Positions 10,889 to 24,446 of a stretch of 64,000 nt of DNA are shown here, in pieces. The notes beneath the pieces are model-generated. The model made no database searches. It was given only the letters and a program-made list of their open reading frames with translations, and was not told the origin of the DNA. The stretch comes from Ichthyophthirius multifiliis (lineage: Eukaryota; Ciliophora; Oligohymenophorea; Hymenostomatida): assembly GCF_000220395.1 (NCBI RefSeq), contig NW_004087725.1:1-64000 (forward strand). The letters run 5' to 3'. Numbering within the stretch: position 1 is the first letter of the stretch; every line of letters starts with the position of its first letter. The position numbers and the translations under genes are program-made.

Positions 10889-13800
10889 TCATTAGCTTAT
10901 TAAATTAAAAATGATAAAAAAACAGATTTTAAATGTTCTTTTTAAGAAACAGCCTCAGTATTTTCTTTTAATTTTCGAATTTATTTTTTAAGGTCTTTCA
11001 TTTGATTATCTGTTGATCTAATGATTTCTTCTTTTTCTTCATTTAAAATTTCTACCTATTTATTAGTACCTTTTATTTTTTCGTTTAAATTTCTTATTAC
11101 TTCATTTAATTTTTCTAATTATTTTATTAAATTTTCATTTTCTTGTTTTAATTCTTCATTTTATTTTTTTAAATTTTCATATTCATTTTTTAAGTTTTCA
11201 TTTTCTTTGTTTAAAATTTATTATTCTTTCGTTAAATTTTATTATTCCTTTTTTAAAAAATCTTAATTTATTCCTTTTTCTTTTTCTTAAAGTTCTTATA
11301 TCATAGAATTATCTGCAAATGAACTCTAATTATGCATATTTTCATCTATTTCTTCATTAAAATCACCAAAATCGGCAAATTAGAAAATATCATTATCTTT
11401 ATTTTTACTCTAATTTTATTTTTTATTGATTAGTTTAGATAAAAAGTAATTTATTTTTCCAAGTTTTTCTTTATTTTCTTTAATACTATCGTCTAAATTA
11501 AGATTAATTTATTTTTCTTAAATTATTTGTTCAATTATTTATTCGATTTTGTAAGTATATGTAAGTATATCTTTTTTTCCTTTTATATATCTTTAATTTT
11601 TTGAATATAATCTTATATATTTAATTGCTATTTTTCTTATAACAAATTATAATCCATTTAATATTAAATACATTTTTAACAATTTTATTGAATATTATTT
11701 ATTTCTGAATTTTCATTATTTTTTATATTTTTATTCTCTTTTGTTTTTTCATATATTTCGTTTTCATCATTTTTTTAATAAAATTAACTTTGCTCGGAAT
11801 TTTCTTCTGAATTTTCCTCGAAATTTTCCACGAAATTTTCCTCGAGAATTTCTTCGAAATTTTAATCGGAATTTTCTTATTAAGAATTTTTTTAATCTTT
11901 AGATTATTTTTCTATATTTTATTTGTCTTATTAAGAATTTTTATTAATTAAAGAAATCTATTAGACCAGTCTTTCATTATCTTATTACAAATTTTATATT
12001 TAAACTTCTAAGTTTTAAGAACTTTTAAGAACTTAATTATTATCATTATTTTGGTTATTTTCTAACTAATCAATATATTATTGTAAAGAAGAAACTTGAT
12101 TTTCGAAAGCTTTATTTTTACTTTCTAATGTAAAAACTTCATTTTCTAATTCTTTAATTTGGTTTTCATGATCTTGAAGAATAATATTATTTTAATCCAA
12201 AAAGTTTTCATGCTTTAAAATTTTTTCCAAAAGTTAATTTTTTTCTTACTCGATTTATTAATTATTTTTCTAAAGAGTCAATATTTATTCAGTTTATTGA
12301 ATAATTTACGCATTTAAATCTAAAATCTGACTTTCATGTCTTTCTTCCATATCAGCGAGTTTATTTTTATTATTCAATAACTTAAAATCTGAAGAATTTT
12401 CATTTTATTTTTCATTTTTTAATAAAATTTTTATTTACAATTAATCTATTTCCTATTATTATTCGTTTATTTTTTTTATATTTTTTTGAATTTCTTTTTT
12501 GATTTCATTTCTTTCTTCTATTATATGTTAATTATCTTTCTTTAAATTTTGAATTAAGATTATATTTTCATGTTTAATTATACTTTCTTTTTCTAATTCT
12601 TATTCTAGTTTATCAATTTTTTCTTTTAATTTTTAAATTTTTTCTAGGTTTTTTTATATAATATCTTCTTATTTTTATAAATTTTCTTTATATTTTTATT
12701 CAATTTCTTATTATTTTTTTTCATTTTCTTATTATTTTTATTAATATTCTTAATTTTAATATTGTTTTTATTGGAAATTTTCTTATAAATTTTATATTTA
12801 AACTTATTATTATTATATTTTCTCTTCATTTTTTTATAAACTTTCTTTTTATTTTTTAATAAAATCTTCTTTTGTTTATATTTATTAGTCTTTTTCTTTA
12901 AAAGATTTAAGAATTTAATTATTTTCATATTTACATTAATCCAATTCTTAAACTAAAGATTATATTTTTTATTCCTTTTATAATATAATATTGTCAGTAT
13001 TTTTTTAAAATTATTCGATAAATTAATCTTAATTTGTTTCTTAGTTTTTCTTAGTTTTTTATTCCTAATTATTTAATATTTTTTAAATAAAATCGTCTTT
13101 TTCTTAAAGTAAAGCATTATTTTATTAATTAATAATATCTTTTTATTATATTTTTTAAGTATTTTCTTATATAAGTTTATCTTATTATTATAATTTATTA
13201 ATATTTTCTTATATAACTTTATCTTTTTCCTATAGTTAATGAATATAATTTTAAATTAACTTCTCTTTTTCTTATAATTTTTAATTATTTTCTTATACCA
13301 ATACTATTTTTTATTATATAATATTTTCTTTTTCTTAGATTTATGAATTTAATTTCTAAACTACCTTATCTTTTTCATTAAATTCATTATTATTACTTTT
13401 TTTCTAAATATCCTATATTATTTTTTCTTTATCATTAACCTAATTTTATAATTTTTCCTTTTCGAAAATACTTCTTTGTAATTCTAGTTTTATTTTATCA
13501 AAATGTTACATATTTCCATTAAAATCTTACAAAAGAATATCCTTTTCTTCTATTTTTCCAACTAAATTTTTAATTCTTACTTTCAAATCTTATACATATA
13601 TATCTTATTCTTCTAATTAACCAACTAAATTTTAAACTTTTCTTTCTAATTCAAATTCTTTTTTCTTCTTACTATCTAAAACATCATTTTAATTTTAAAT
13701 ATATTTCATTTATTCTATAATAACCTAATTATAAATAAGTATACATATACATAAAAAATACATTAATGTATATATATACTATTAAATATAAAATAAACCT

Positions 13801-15406
13801 TCTCTTTTTCTTCCAAAACATTTTCTAAATTTTACAAAAAGAGATTTTTTTATCCAAATTCTTAATTTTAATCTTCAATTTTTTTCTAAAAATTCAAAAT
13901 TTCTTTTTATAACATTTCCTTTTAACTCTAAACAGTATTTTCGAGTTCTTTTTTTTCTTTTTCCCTTTAACAAATAACCCAGCTTAATTTCTCTAACATA
14001 AAATCGACATTTTTATCTTCAAAATCATCCAAAAATCCGTAAAACTTCATTAAATTTCTCAAATTATTTAAAACTAAATATAATTCATCTTTCACTTTCT
14101 CCACTTCCTTATTTAAAAATAAAACTTCCTCATTTTTTATTTCCTCGGAATTATCTTTTTTTATCCAATTTTCATTTTTATTATTATTAATCCAAAAAGT
14201 CCTCTCTCTTTCCAATCTTTCGTTTTTTTTCTATAAATCTCTAACTAAAATTTCCAAAGATTTCCTGTTTTCAACCAATTTCTTAATAGAATCTTTTATA
14301 TTATCTTTTTTATTTAAAAAATTTCCTTTAACTTCTAATAAAATCAAAAAGTCATCCAAAATATCCTCAAATTCATTTTTTTAAATTTCCATTTTTTCCC
14401 TAATAACAAACTCGACGTCTTAAATATTAAAAAAATCTTAATTATTTTTCATTATATTATATTTTTATTTTTATGATTCCCCTTCATTTTTTTTAAAAGA
14501 CTGAATTAAATTTTATTATTCTTAAACAAGGAAAAAAATCATTTCTTCGATTTCCACTTTTTTCTAGTTTTAAATTTTCCCTTGATTTTTTCTCAAAATC
14601 TCATTTAATTTTTCCTCCTTTTTTTTAATTCTATAAAACTCTTTATCTCTTTATCCCTTTAAATTTCCTTTAAAAAACATAAAAGCTCCTTCTGAGGATA
14701 TTTCTCATCAATAAATCTCAATTTATGTAATTATTTCTCCTTTTCTTCTAAAATCTCTTTCAGTTTTATAATACATTCTTTTCTTTCTTCACTTTTCTCA
14801 AATATTTTTTAATTTTTTTGCTTAATATTTTCAATTTCTTCCCTCCATTATTTATCTAAACATATTTATTCATTATTTAATGTCTTTATTTATGTCTTAA
14901 GCTATTATATTTCCATTAAAAAACATTCATTTTCTTCCTCTAATATCCTTAAATCTCTCGAATTGCTTTTCTCTTCAATAATACAACTCTTATCGATTAT
15001 TTTTTTTTGCCTTTGTAATGATTCTAAGTCTTTTTCGAATTACTAAAATGCAAATCTACCGTTAAAATCTAAAGCTTAAACATGCTTTTAGATACTAAAA
15101 TGAATTTGTTTGCTTGTTTTTATAAAGTTTTCTAAGGAAAACATAAATGAGTCATGCTTTTTGCTTTAAATTTCGATGTTTAATAGTAAATTTTTACTAG
15201 GGCTTTTAAAATGGGATAAATGTTCAAATGTTTATTGTAATGCTAATTATGATTATGGACGCTTTTATTTTTTCTTGGACTTTTAGTAAGTTTTAGAATT
15301 GCATTACCAAGTTCTATTTCCTCTTTTTTTGTATAATTTTTGACTTTTTTTAATTTTTTTTTTTTTTTTACTATAAATTAGTAATTTGTGATAAAATTTA
15401 TGACAT
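10889..15406 (-). CDS. Giant coiled-coil protein (about 1,450 aa)
   Basis: Two introns are clear on the minus strand: 15323-15371 near the N-terminus and 13725-13798 in the middle. ATG lies at 15406-15404. After a non-coiled N-terminal 120 residues (including HFKSPSKNLLLNIE and FSLENFIKTS), nearly the whole protein is heptad-like and rich in Glu, Lys, Gln and Asn, with near-repeated units such as QEKDKVIQENINKLQQQDKL. Near the C-terminus is an acidic FADFGDFNEE segment before a last coil ending EEIIRSTDNQMKDLKKQ. The frame changes at T-runs 14619-14626 and 11572-11578, in each case as if one base were missing. The end is either TGA 10891-10889 (if a similar base is missing in the T-run just upstream) or TGA 10602-10600 as written. 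It resembles golgin/centrosomal-type proteins in composition only; family not identified. Confidence 0.75.
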
Positions 15407-16049
15407 TTTTTTATTTAAATAAATGATATTATATTTATATTTTTTATTTAAGTTAATTTTTTAAATATTATTTTATTTTTATATATTTGAAAATTATTTT
15501 TTTATATTATTCAAAATATAATACATATAAAAAATTAAAATAAATGTTATATTAATTTTTTATTATAAATAAGTTTAAAAAAATATATAAAACTTATAAA
15601 AAAATTAAATAAAGTAAATTTTAATTAAATAAATTATATATAAAAATTTAATTAAAAATATATTTTATTTTATAATATAAAATTAAATAAAAATAATCAT
15701 AATATTATAATTATTTTTTAATATTTTTTTTAAATATATATTTATATTAATTTATTAAAAATTTAAAAATAGCAATTAATTAATTTTTAAATTAATTTAT
15801 TAAAAAATTATTATTATAAGTAATTTTTTATAGTTAAATTAATAAGAATATATACATAATTTTCTTATCTAAATTATAATTTTAAATAATAATTAAAAAA
15901 TTATATATTTAATTAATTTAATAAAGATGCTTTAGTAATATCAATTTTATTAATTTATAATCCTTTTTTAAAAAAGTATAAAAAAATTTAATGTAAATAA
16001 AAAATAGTAAAAAATAAAATAAAAGGAATAAAAAAACAAAAAAACAAAT
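15407..16049. other. Divergent intergenic spacer
   Basis: About 640 bp of nearly pure A/T DNA between the start of the minus-strand coiled-coil gene and the start of the plus-strand kinase. It must hold promoters for both, but I recognise no specific motif. Confidence 0.5.
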
Positions 16050-18380
16050 ATGATTATAAATAATAATATTAAATAAAACAAAACAATAATAAATCAAAAA
16101 AATTAAAATAAATATTTAATTATTGAAAATTAGGGAGTGGAGCATTTGCAACTGTATACAAAGGAATAAATTTATAAACATAAGATTACATAGCTATTAA
16201 ATAAATATAATCTAGAACTTTTTAGTTATAACCTGAATTATATAAATTATTTAAATTCGAAGTTGATGCATTGAGTAAAATTAAAAATTAAAATGTTGTA
16301 GGATTTGTAGATTATTTCTAATATTTTGATTCTCATTATTTAGTTTTAGAGTATTGTACAGATAAAGATCTTGATTAATTACTAAAAATAAGAAAATTTA
16401 TTAAAGAAGATGAAGCTATTTCATATTTTAAATAACTCCTTAATGGTATAAAAGGTTTACATGAGTTTAAAATAGTACACCGAGAGTAAAATAAAAAAAA
16501 TCAGATAAAAAAATAATAATAAATTAGTTTAAAATGTCCAAATATTCTTATAAAAAATTCAGTATGGAAAATAGCGGATTTAGGATTTGCAAAAAGCCTT
16601 GCAGGAATAGATTTAACTAAAACAGTTTTAGGAACTCCTTTAACAATGGCTCCAGAAGTAATGGAAAAACGACAATATGGATTAGAAGTTGATGTATATA
16701 GGTAGAAAAAAAAAAAAAAAACTTAAATAAAAAAAAACTTTTTTTTTTTTAGTTTAGGAGTTATTTTCTATTAAATATTATATAGTAATTATCCTTTTAA
16801 AGGAAGAAATGAAATAGAGTTATTAAATAATATTAGAAAAGGAGGATTAATTATAGAAACTAATATATAATAAATATCAGATGAAATGAAATCATTAATA
16901 AAATCAATGCTTTAATATGATAGAAATTAAAGAATTAAATGGGTAGATATATATAATCATAAAGTATTTAATGATAAATTAACAAATAAAGTATTATAAG
17001 TATAGGATATTAATGTTTCCAATTTTATTATTAATTCCAATAAAAAATTCTATGAATAATATTAATAATAGTAATAACCTAATTTGTTTCCTCCAAATCA
17101 AGTAAATAATAATGTTTATGATAAGTGTTTATTTAATAATAATAATAACGATATACAATAAATGAAATAAAATAATTTAGTTTAAGCATAATAAAAATAT
17201 GAGAAGCTTGTATTGGAAAATTAACACAATACGTATGCTTTAAATTAATAAAAAAATAACTGTGAATAGTAATTAAAAGATATATAAAATTAAAAAAATC
17301 AACCTCTAATGGTAAATAATTAATATATAATAAATAAACCAGAATAATAATAATAGTTTAATTAAGATATTAAAGACAAAAAATAAAAAGAACTTTATTA
17401 AAACATGAATATATAAAAAATGAAATATATTTAAAAAGCAGATATAGGTTCTTAAAAAGAAATTCCATTTTATCCGAATCCAAATAATTTAATTATAAAA
17501 CCTGAAAATTAAAATTAAATTAGATAATAACTATATTTATAAAAAGGAAAGTCGTATGATGATGTAATAAAATAAAAACAAGAAAAAAATTAAATTTAAT
17601 AACCATAAGAAATATACAAAGAAGCACAATAATTATCTGAAGAACAAATTAAATAAATAGAAAATTAAGCCTTAACAAATATGGAAATTTAACAATAATT
17701 CTAAAATTATATCTAATAATATTTAAAAAGGAGAAATGTATAAAAAAAATATATACATATATTAATAAAATTTAACTATTATATTTTTATTTTAGGTTTA
17801 TTAATAGATGTTATGTGTTGTATAATAAGCTTATGAATTTCAAATATAAAATGTTAATTAAATTATTCCTTTGTTTTTACTTTTAAAAAAAATATTCTAA
17901 TGTAATTCTGAGTTAGTAGAATAATTAAAAAATAAATAGAATATTTTCAACTTAAAATATTTCGATAAATTTTCGCAAAGTTATTAATATTAAAATATAG
18001 AAGAAACAATTAAAGAAGAATAATAAATAATATAATTTTAATTTGAAGACTTAAAATAAACTCTTTTATAATAAAGTAATTCAAAAGAATTAAATGAGGA
18101 AATAGTATAAACTAAATGTACTAATAATTTTGATAATTACCTTGAAGAATAACTTATTTATTATTCAACTTAGTTAAATGATGTCCTTGAAAAACAAATT
18201 AATAGTTATTAATCTAAAAGCATATTTATTCATATTGCTTAGGTATTGGATATTATTAGTTTAAATAAATATAATATTGATATCGATTTTCAAAAAGAAA
18301 ATAATATGCTTAAATTAAATTAGCCTAGTTAATATTAAAAAATTATAGAATAAAAAATGGTTTAGGCTATAGGAATGTGA
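16050..18380 (+). CDS. ULK/ATG1-family Ser/Thr protein kinase
   Basis: The kinase domain occupies about residues 25-285. It has the glycine loop LGSGAFATVYKG, the Lys motif YIAIKQI, the catalytic loop HRDLKCPNILI, the Mg motif IADLGFAKSL (DLG rather than DFG), GTPLTMAPEV in place of APE context, and DVYSLGVIFYQIL. The pattern (xxPLTMAPEVM, short activation loop, YPFKGRN) is closest to ULK/ATG1 kinases, which start autophagy. The C-terminal 480 residues are Gln/Asn-rich, ending in helical segments. Introns are 16486-16527 (splitting the HRD Asp codon), 16702-16752 and 17738-17795; all splice phases agree. Start ATG 16050 gives the N-terminus leading into YLIIE, but one base appears to be missing in the A-run 16126-16129 just before the glycine loop. 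An autophagy role is inference from family. Confidence 0.85.
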
Positions 18381-20054
18381 AATTATAGTACATTTATATA
18401 TATCTTATATTATAAATAAATTTTTGATTTAAATTGTTAAACAAAAAATTTTTAAAAATCTAATTAATTTTGTTTTTTATAAATTTGTTTTTCATATAAT
18501 TAATTAATTAAGAATTAAATAATATAATAAATAATATTTTTTTTTTATTTTTATTAAATATTAATAGCTTATTTTCTTCTATTTAAAAAATAATTGAATT
18601 TGTTTTTATTTTATTTTTTTTGTTTTTTTTGTTTGCTTTAAATATCTATGTTAATATTTGTTTCTAAGTTAATGATAATTAGAATTTTTTTTTTAAATAT
18701 GTGTTGTGTATTTTTAAAAATATGTAATTTAAATAAAGCAATATATAATAGTAACATTAAAACAATTTATTACTTTAGCTTTTAAATAAAACCATTTAGA
18801 TGAATTATATAATTTTTTCATCCTTAAAAATTTTATAATTAAAATGAAATAATTAATCTAATAAACTATAAACAAATGTAATATCATGTAATTTTAATTC
18901 GAATTTAATTTATTATAGATTTATGATTATTTTAAATTTTTATATAAAGGAAAATAAAAATAATATCATTTTTTTTTATAAAAATATATAATTTTTATTT
19001 TTTATTAATTAATAAAATAAAAAAGAAAGATATTATTTAGTATCTGTAACTTATGAAAATAAAAAATAGATATATATATATATTATTAATTTAAGAAAAC
19101 ATAAAAATTTTATATTAATTAAAAATATTTAATTAAATATTAATTTTTTAAAAATAATTTATTATATAATTATATATATTTAATATCAATTAAAGAAAAA
19201 TTAAATAATATTTAATTATTATATATTTTAATATTAATATATAATAATTAATTTATTAATATATATAATTATATTATAATTTGCTATGATATATTTACTT
19301 TATAATTAAAAGATTTATTTGTATATTTTAATATAACTGAAAATTAAAAAACATATATTGAAAAATAAAATATATGTTTTAAAATTAAAAAATATAAAAT
19401 AGAAATTTTTTTCGCCATAATAATATATTTCAGTATTGCAAATTCGCTAAAATAATATAAACCTAAATATTATGACAGTATGTATTAAAATTTTAATTTT
19501 GTAAAAAAAAAAATCAATTTTTTAACACCAACAAAATTTTGAACTTCTTTAGTTTTTTTTAAAAAAAATACTAATATGTAAAAATAATATAAATGATCTA
19601 ATAATATAATAATACAAAATAAATTATTAATAGATTTTAAATAATTATATATAAATTAAAGTATAATAAAAATTTTGCGAAATAAAATAATATTAAAAAT
19701 TTCTATTATAACAAAAAAAATAGCTCCTAAATATAAATATAATAATATTTTAAAGCCTTTTTATTTTAAAATAATAAAAGATATATTATTTTATAATTAA
19801 TATAAAAAAGAATATTCTTTAAATTTAATTATAAAATAAATATATAATAAAGAAAATGAATAAAAAACTAAAAAATAAAAAAAATAAAAAAAAAGTATTT
19901 TTTAAAAAAAAAAAAAATATTTTTTATTAAACAAAGATATATATATATATATATATATCAAAAAAATTTTTTTATTATAGATAAAATTTATAAATTATAT
20001 AAAATTATACATATAAATTTTTTCCATATTAAAAAATGAAAATAAAGAAAAAAT
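18381..20054. other. A/T-rich spacer, nothing recognised
   Basis: About 1.7 kb between the 3' ends of the convergent kinase and N/Q-rich genes. It contains short TA tracts (around 19071-19083 and 19937-19959) and poly-A/poly-T runs. Open frames here look like random A/T sequence and I support no gene. Confidence 0.5.
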
Positions 20055-20836
20055 TCAAAAATCATTATTTTTAATTTTAACTTCAAGAAAATGTTAAATT
20101 TCATATAAACTTTAAATAGGTTATTTAATAAAATAAATTTATTTAATAAGTTCAATAATATTCATACAGGTTTTATTATCAACAATGACTTTATATAATT
20201 TTTATCCGATTTCATATGTATTTTATACATTTAAGTATTTCTTAACTACATCTACTGTACTTTCGTTTTGTTTCAAAATCATGTATTCTCTTAAAACGTT
20301 TTTTAGCCATTTCCAAATTTATTTAATACTAGGCTTGTTTTATGAAAAATAGCCGTTTGGAGCACAAGAAATGATCATATTTGTTAAACATTCGACTAAT
20401 TTATTTAAATCGGATTATATTTTTTCATTTTTATTTTCATATATATATTGGTTTTTTTTTCTTCATTAAATTCTATTTTCTTTTCTTATTTTAATTAATT
20501 CTTTAAATTATTAATTTCAGTAGTTAACTATTTTATAATTCTTTCATATTTCTCGACATTTAGTTATTCTTGTTTTTTAGCCTTTTCTAAAGATTGATAA
20601 AGGTTTTCTTAAACTTATTTCATTTCTGCAATTTTTTAATCTTTTTGTATTAACTTTTCCTCTAATCTGAAGTTCTTTTCCCTTTCTTATTCTAAAATTA
20701 TTGATATTTCTTCAACTTTAGAATAATTTACTGATATATCTTTTGAAATATTATCTAAGATAAAGGATTTACTTACATTTAAGTTATTTTAATTACTGCT
20801 AATATCATTTTAATTATAGAATATATTTTGTTTGAA

Positions 20837-20899
<63 letters not shown>

Positions 20900-21812
20900 T
20901 TATGTTTTATTCATTTTTTTATACTATATTATTATTTTTCTACAGAAAATATGATATATCTTTATTTATTATTGAATTATCCCTATTATTCGGATCAAAA
21001 AACGTACTTTAATCTCTACTTATGTTCGAAATTTCTTAATTTATTGTATTTTTTATAGTAGAAATATCAGGTTATTCAGTCATCAAACAACTTAATTCTT
21101 GTTAAATATAATCTTATTGCATTTTTAAATAATCTTCGTTCTAAATTTATTATTTTTAGTATTTTGGAGGATGAGCTAATGGTACTCTTTAATATTTAGT
21201 TTCAAAAGTTTAATATTAATTATTTAACTTGTTATTGTTTTCTTATTAATTTTTACTATCATTTAAATATTAATTAATATTCATTTGTTTTTAACTTTAT
21301 TAATATTTGTTTTAAAATTATTATTATTATTTATATTATTAGCACATTTATTATTAATTGACTAATTATTATTATTAATTATTTTGATATTACCCTATTT
21401 TCTTAAATGATGATTAATCTAAAGATTTCGAACCCCCCTATCTTTAATTTTCTTTGCTTTATTTTTGTTCACTACTTGTATTATTTTATTATAATTAATT
21501 TTATATTTATTTCTAATCTATGAACTTTAGCTTTTTCTTAATATTATGTCCTGATTTACTTTTTGTTATATTTTCTTATTATATTTATGAACAATTATTA
21601 GTTTTTAATGAATTTTAATTATTTTTATTTTAGTTATTTATAGAATTATTATTATTACTATTTAAATAACTTGTATTATTATTATAATTTTTTGCTGTCT
21701 ATGGATATATTTCACTTGATGGTACTCGTTTTTTTTATGGATTACCGTTTATGCTTATATATTAGTTTTTATTATTTGCATAATAATCATTTATTATACT
21801 GTTTAAATTCAT
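20055..21812 (-). CDS. N/Q-rich protein with C-terminal coiled coil and helical domain
   Basis: Start ATG is at 21812-21810 and TGA at 20057-20055. The N-terminal 300 residues are low-complexity Asn/Gln/Ser (for example KTNNCSQIQQENITKSKSG and RVPLAHPPKYQ). A homopolymeric tract follows from (ATT)n at 20838-20900, then a coiled coil (SKVEEISIILEQEREKNFRL), then a folded-looking C-terminus containing LNKLVECLTNMIISCAPNGY and IKQIWKWLKNVLREYM. The tract reads as poly-Gln in the upstream frame and poly-Asn in the downstream frame, so the frame changes there; another change lies at the T-run 20452-20460. The family is not recognised. Two RVPS/RVPLAHPP-like short motifs might be binding sites, which is a guess. 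Confidence 0.6.
20838..20900. repeat. (ATT)n trinucleotide repeat
   Basis: About 21 uninterrupted ATT units inside the minus-strand N/Q-rich gene. On the coding strand it is (AAT)n or (TAA)n, so it encodes poly-Asn or, under the ciliate code, poly-Gln depending on frame. Likely length-polymorphic. Confidence 0.9.
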
Positions 21813-22599
21813 ATTTGAATTACTTTTTTAGTGTTTACTCATTTATTTTTTCTTTTTTTATTAATTATTTATTATTTGAATTTTTTTAAATTTTTTTTTT
21901 ATATAATCTATTTTTTCTATATTAATAAAACAAAGTGTTTTTTTTTTTTTTGAATAAATAAGAATTTAGTTATATATATTGAAATAAATATTCGTTTAAA
22001 AAATAAAATTAAATATATTTTTTATAGGAATATTTTTTGTTAAAAAATAAAATATATATTATAATTTTTATTTAAATATTTATTTAAATCTTTATCATCA
22101 TATAAAATATAAGATAATTAAGAGTTTCTTTTTTTTAAATTCTTTTACATGAATGTTTCATTAGTAAATGTTTTTCTTTTAAGTTATTAAATATTAGATT
22201 ATACTTTTGTTTACTTTATTCCATATTACTTATATTAATAATATTTATTTGCTTTTATTATCTTTTGCAAGTAAAACTGGATAATAATTATACTATAATT
22301 AGATTAAGGTAAATGTTATCTATATATTTTCATTTTCTAAGAAGTAATTTGAAAAACCTAAATTTTTTATATAAAAATTTAATTCATTATATTATTTTTT
22401 TACATTTAATATTAGTATGTTAGTACAATAATAAAAAATTTATTTTACTAGAATTATTTAGTTTATTGTTATTTTAATTTTATTTTTTAATGAGATTAAT
22501 TTTCTTTTATATGATTCTATATTTAATTTTATTCTATAAAATTAGAGCAAATATTTTTAATTAAATAAAATCTTTAATTAAAGCTTTTTTTGATAAATG
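21813..22599. other. A/T-rich spacer with possible decayed 3' coding
   Basis: Upstream of the N/Q-rich gene. The minus strand between about 22100 and 22560 has patches that could be the C-terminal tail of the channel fragment to the right (NINNENNFQQILNI; NETFMQKNLKKRNSQ), but frames shift and no end is certain. Confidence 0.35.
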
Positions 22600-23500
22600 C
22601 ACTTTTATTAGGTAATATTATAATTAAAATATTAAGAATTTATTAAAAATTGTTTTCATTATTAATATTATTAGCATTATTACTTAAATAATATTAAGAA
22701 AAATTGATAATTATTATCCTTATTATTATCATAACCATCTTACATAATTATTTTAGTGGAAGATATTTAATTATCTTTAAAAAATTAAACATTGCTTTAA
22801 GTAGTTTTAGTATATTTATTTTTCTTTATTTTATTAAAAGTTTAATTCATATTTTTTAATTAGAAAATAGTATTTTTATTTTTATTACATCCAATAATGG
22901 ATTTTTTAGATTAGATACTTTTTATAATTAAATAAAAAAATTAACTAATTAGTTATATAATCATTTTCTAAACATATATAATATTTAGTTTCTAAAATAT
23001 TCAAATCTTCATTTATTATTTAATCTTTCATCATACAATATTTTAAAAAAAATTATTTCTTTTTAAAACTTTTAAGAAAATTATTTTTTTGTAATTTTAT
23101 GAATTAAAGTAGTAACAATTTTAGGATTTACTGTAAAAAAAAGAAAGTTCTATGAAAAATTATTCTTTTCTAATATATTTTTATATTCATTTTATTTAAG
23201 AAATATTATAATTTGAAAAATAAACTTCGATTTTTCCTTTAGAAATCAAATATATAAAAAAATTATCTTTTATTAATCAAAAAAAAAAAAATTGTGAATA
23301 AAAATGGATTATAGAATTTTTTAGTTATTTTATTAAAAAAAATATATAAAAAGGTTTTCTCAATGCTCTTTTTTAGTTATAAATTGTAAATATTTATTAA
23401 CTTTAAATTAAATAACAATCCAAATTGATTTCTTTTTTTATAAATAATGATTTATTTATAATACTCAAATCATAATCTATATATATTATTAACTTATTTT
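22600..23500 (-). pseudogene. C-terminal fragment of a cyclic-nucleotide-binding K+ channel
   Basis: On the minus strand, short stretches in different frames match the linker and cyclic-nucleotide-binding domain of ciliate EAG/HCN-like channels. In order these are: INKSLFIKKEINLD (linker); YLISKGKIEVYF (first CNBD strands); LEKNNF with FFTVNPKIVTTLIHKITKKQF (the position of the FFG(E)L...FFTG..R core); and, after the domain, YCMMKDQIINEDLNILETKY, followed by an Asn-rich tail. No pore, selectivity filter (TVGYGD-like) or voltage-sensor segments are found upstream to 25 kb. Several frame changes occur within 900 bp, more densely than in neighbouring genes. Either this is a decayed duplicate of a channel gene or a short divergent gene hit by assembly errors. 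The domain call is reasonable; functional status is unknown. Confidence 0.5.
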
Positions 23501-23972
23501 TTCAATATCATTAAGTTTATTTCTTTTTTAATTTATATTAAATGTAAAAACCATAAATATAAATATCATATATACAAAAAACAATTCGTAAAAATTTGTT
23601 GGGGTTATAAAAGTTTTTTTTGTTTATTAATATATATATATATAATTTATACATAAATATAAATATACTAATCATTAGTTTGATTTTTATCCCACTAATA
23701 TAATGAATATATATATATATATTTATTTTGTTAGATTTTTTGTAATATAATCTAAAAATTATAGATACCTTTTTTATTTTAATATTTGTTTTATTATAAA
23801 TAAATATTATGGGTAAATAAAGTATTTAATTATGTTGCTTTAATGCATGTAGTTAATAATTTACCAAATTTTAGTAAATGTTAATATGTTTTTTTTAAAG
23901 GGATTGAAAATTTTAAGGAAATAATAATATTTTTTAAAAAAAGAAAAAGTCTTTAATTCAAAGTAAATAAAA

Positions 23973-24446
23973 ATGTAATAAGAATAACTAACTTAAATTA
24001 AAAAAGTTGTCAAAGAAATCAAATAAAAAACTATAAATATATATACAAAAAAAAAAAAAAATTATAGAACTCTTCTCATGTACTAAATAATTAAAATATA
24101 TCCTCATATTAAAAAAAAATATCTATAATAAAATATATAAAGCAAAAAATGGTTATGTAACTATTAAAATATTAAACTGAATTAATAAGCAAAAGGTAAA
24201 TGGAAAATATAATGTAAATATTACAAAATAATTATATAATATTTACTGATAAAAAATGTGAAATAAAATTAAAAAATTTTCAAAGAATTTTAAAAATTTG
24301 TCCTTATGTAAACTTTAATAATATATATTATTTTAAGATTTTTTTGGCTTGTAATTAACTTATTCTTGTTATTTTTTATTTAAAATATCAAATTTTTTAT
24401 ATTATTTAAAATTTCAAACTATTCTCATTTATTTCTTTGTTTATGA
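23973..24446 (+). CDS. Possible small hypothetical protein
   Basis: A 157-codon frame from ATG 23973 to TGA 24444-24446. The first half looks coding (QQEQLTQIKKVVKEIKQK; later QAKGKWKIQCKYYK), while the last third is Ile/Leu/Phe-rich like spacer, so a frame change or intron around 24240-24330 is possible. No family is recognised. The surrounding kilobase is otherwise featureless A/T DNA, including 23501-23972 and 24447-25000. Confidence 0.25.

Noticed and set aside
12644-12928. Lys/Asn-rich minus-strand frame as a separate small gene
   Set aside because: It is an out-of-frame reading within the giant coiled-coil gene, whose proper frame gives ordered heptads.
20828-21058. Poly-Ile plus-strand frame
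   Set aside because: It is only the (ATT)n tract read on the non-coding strand, without coding support on either side.
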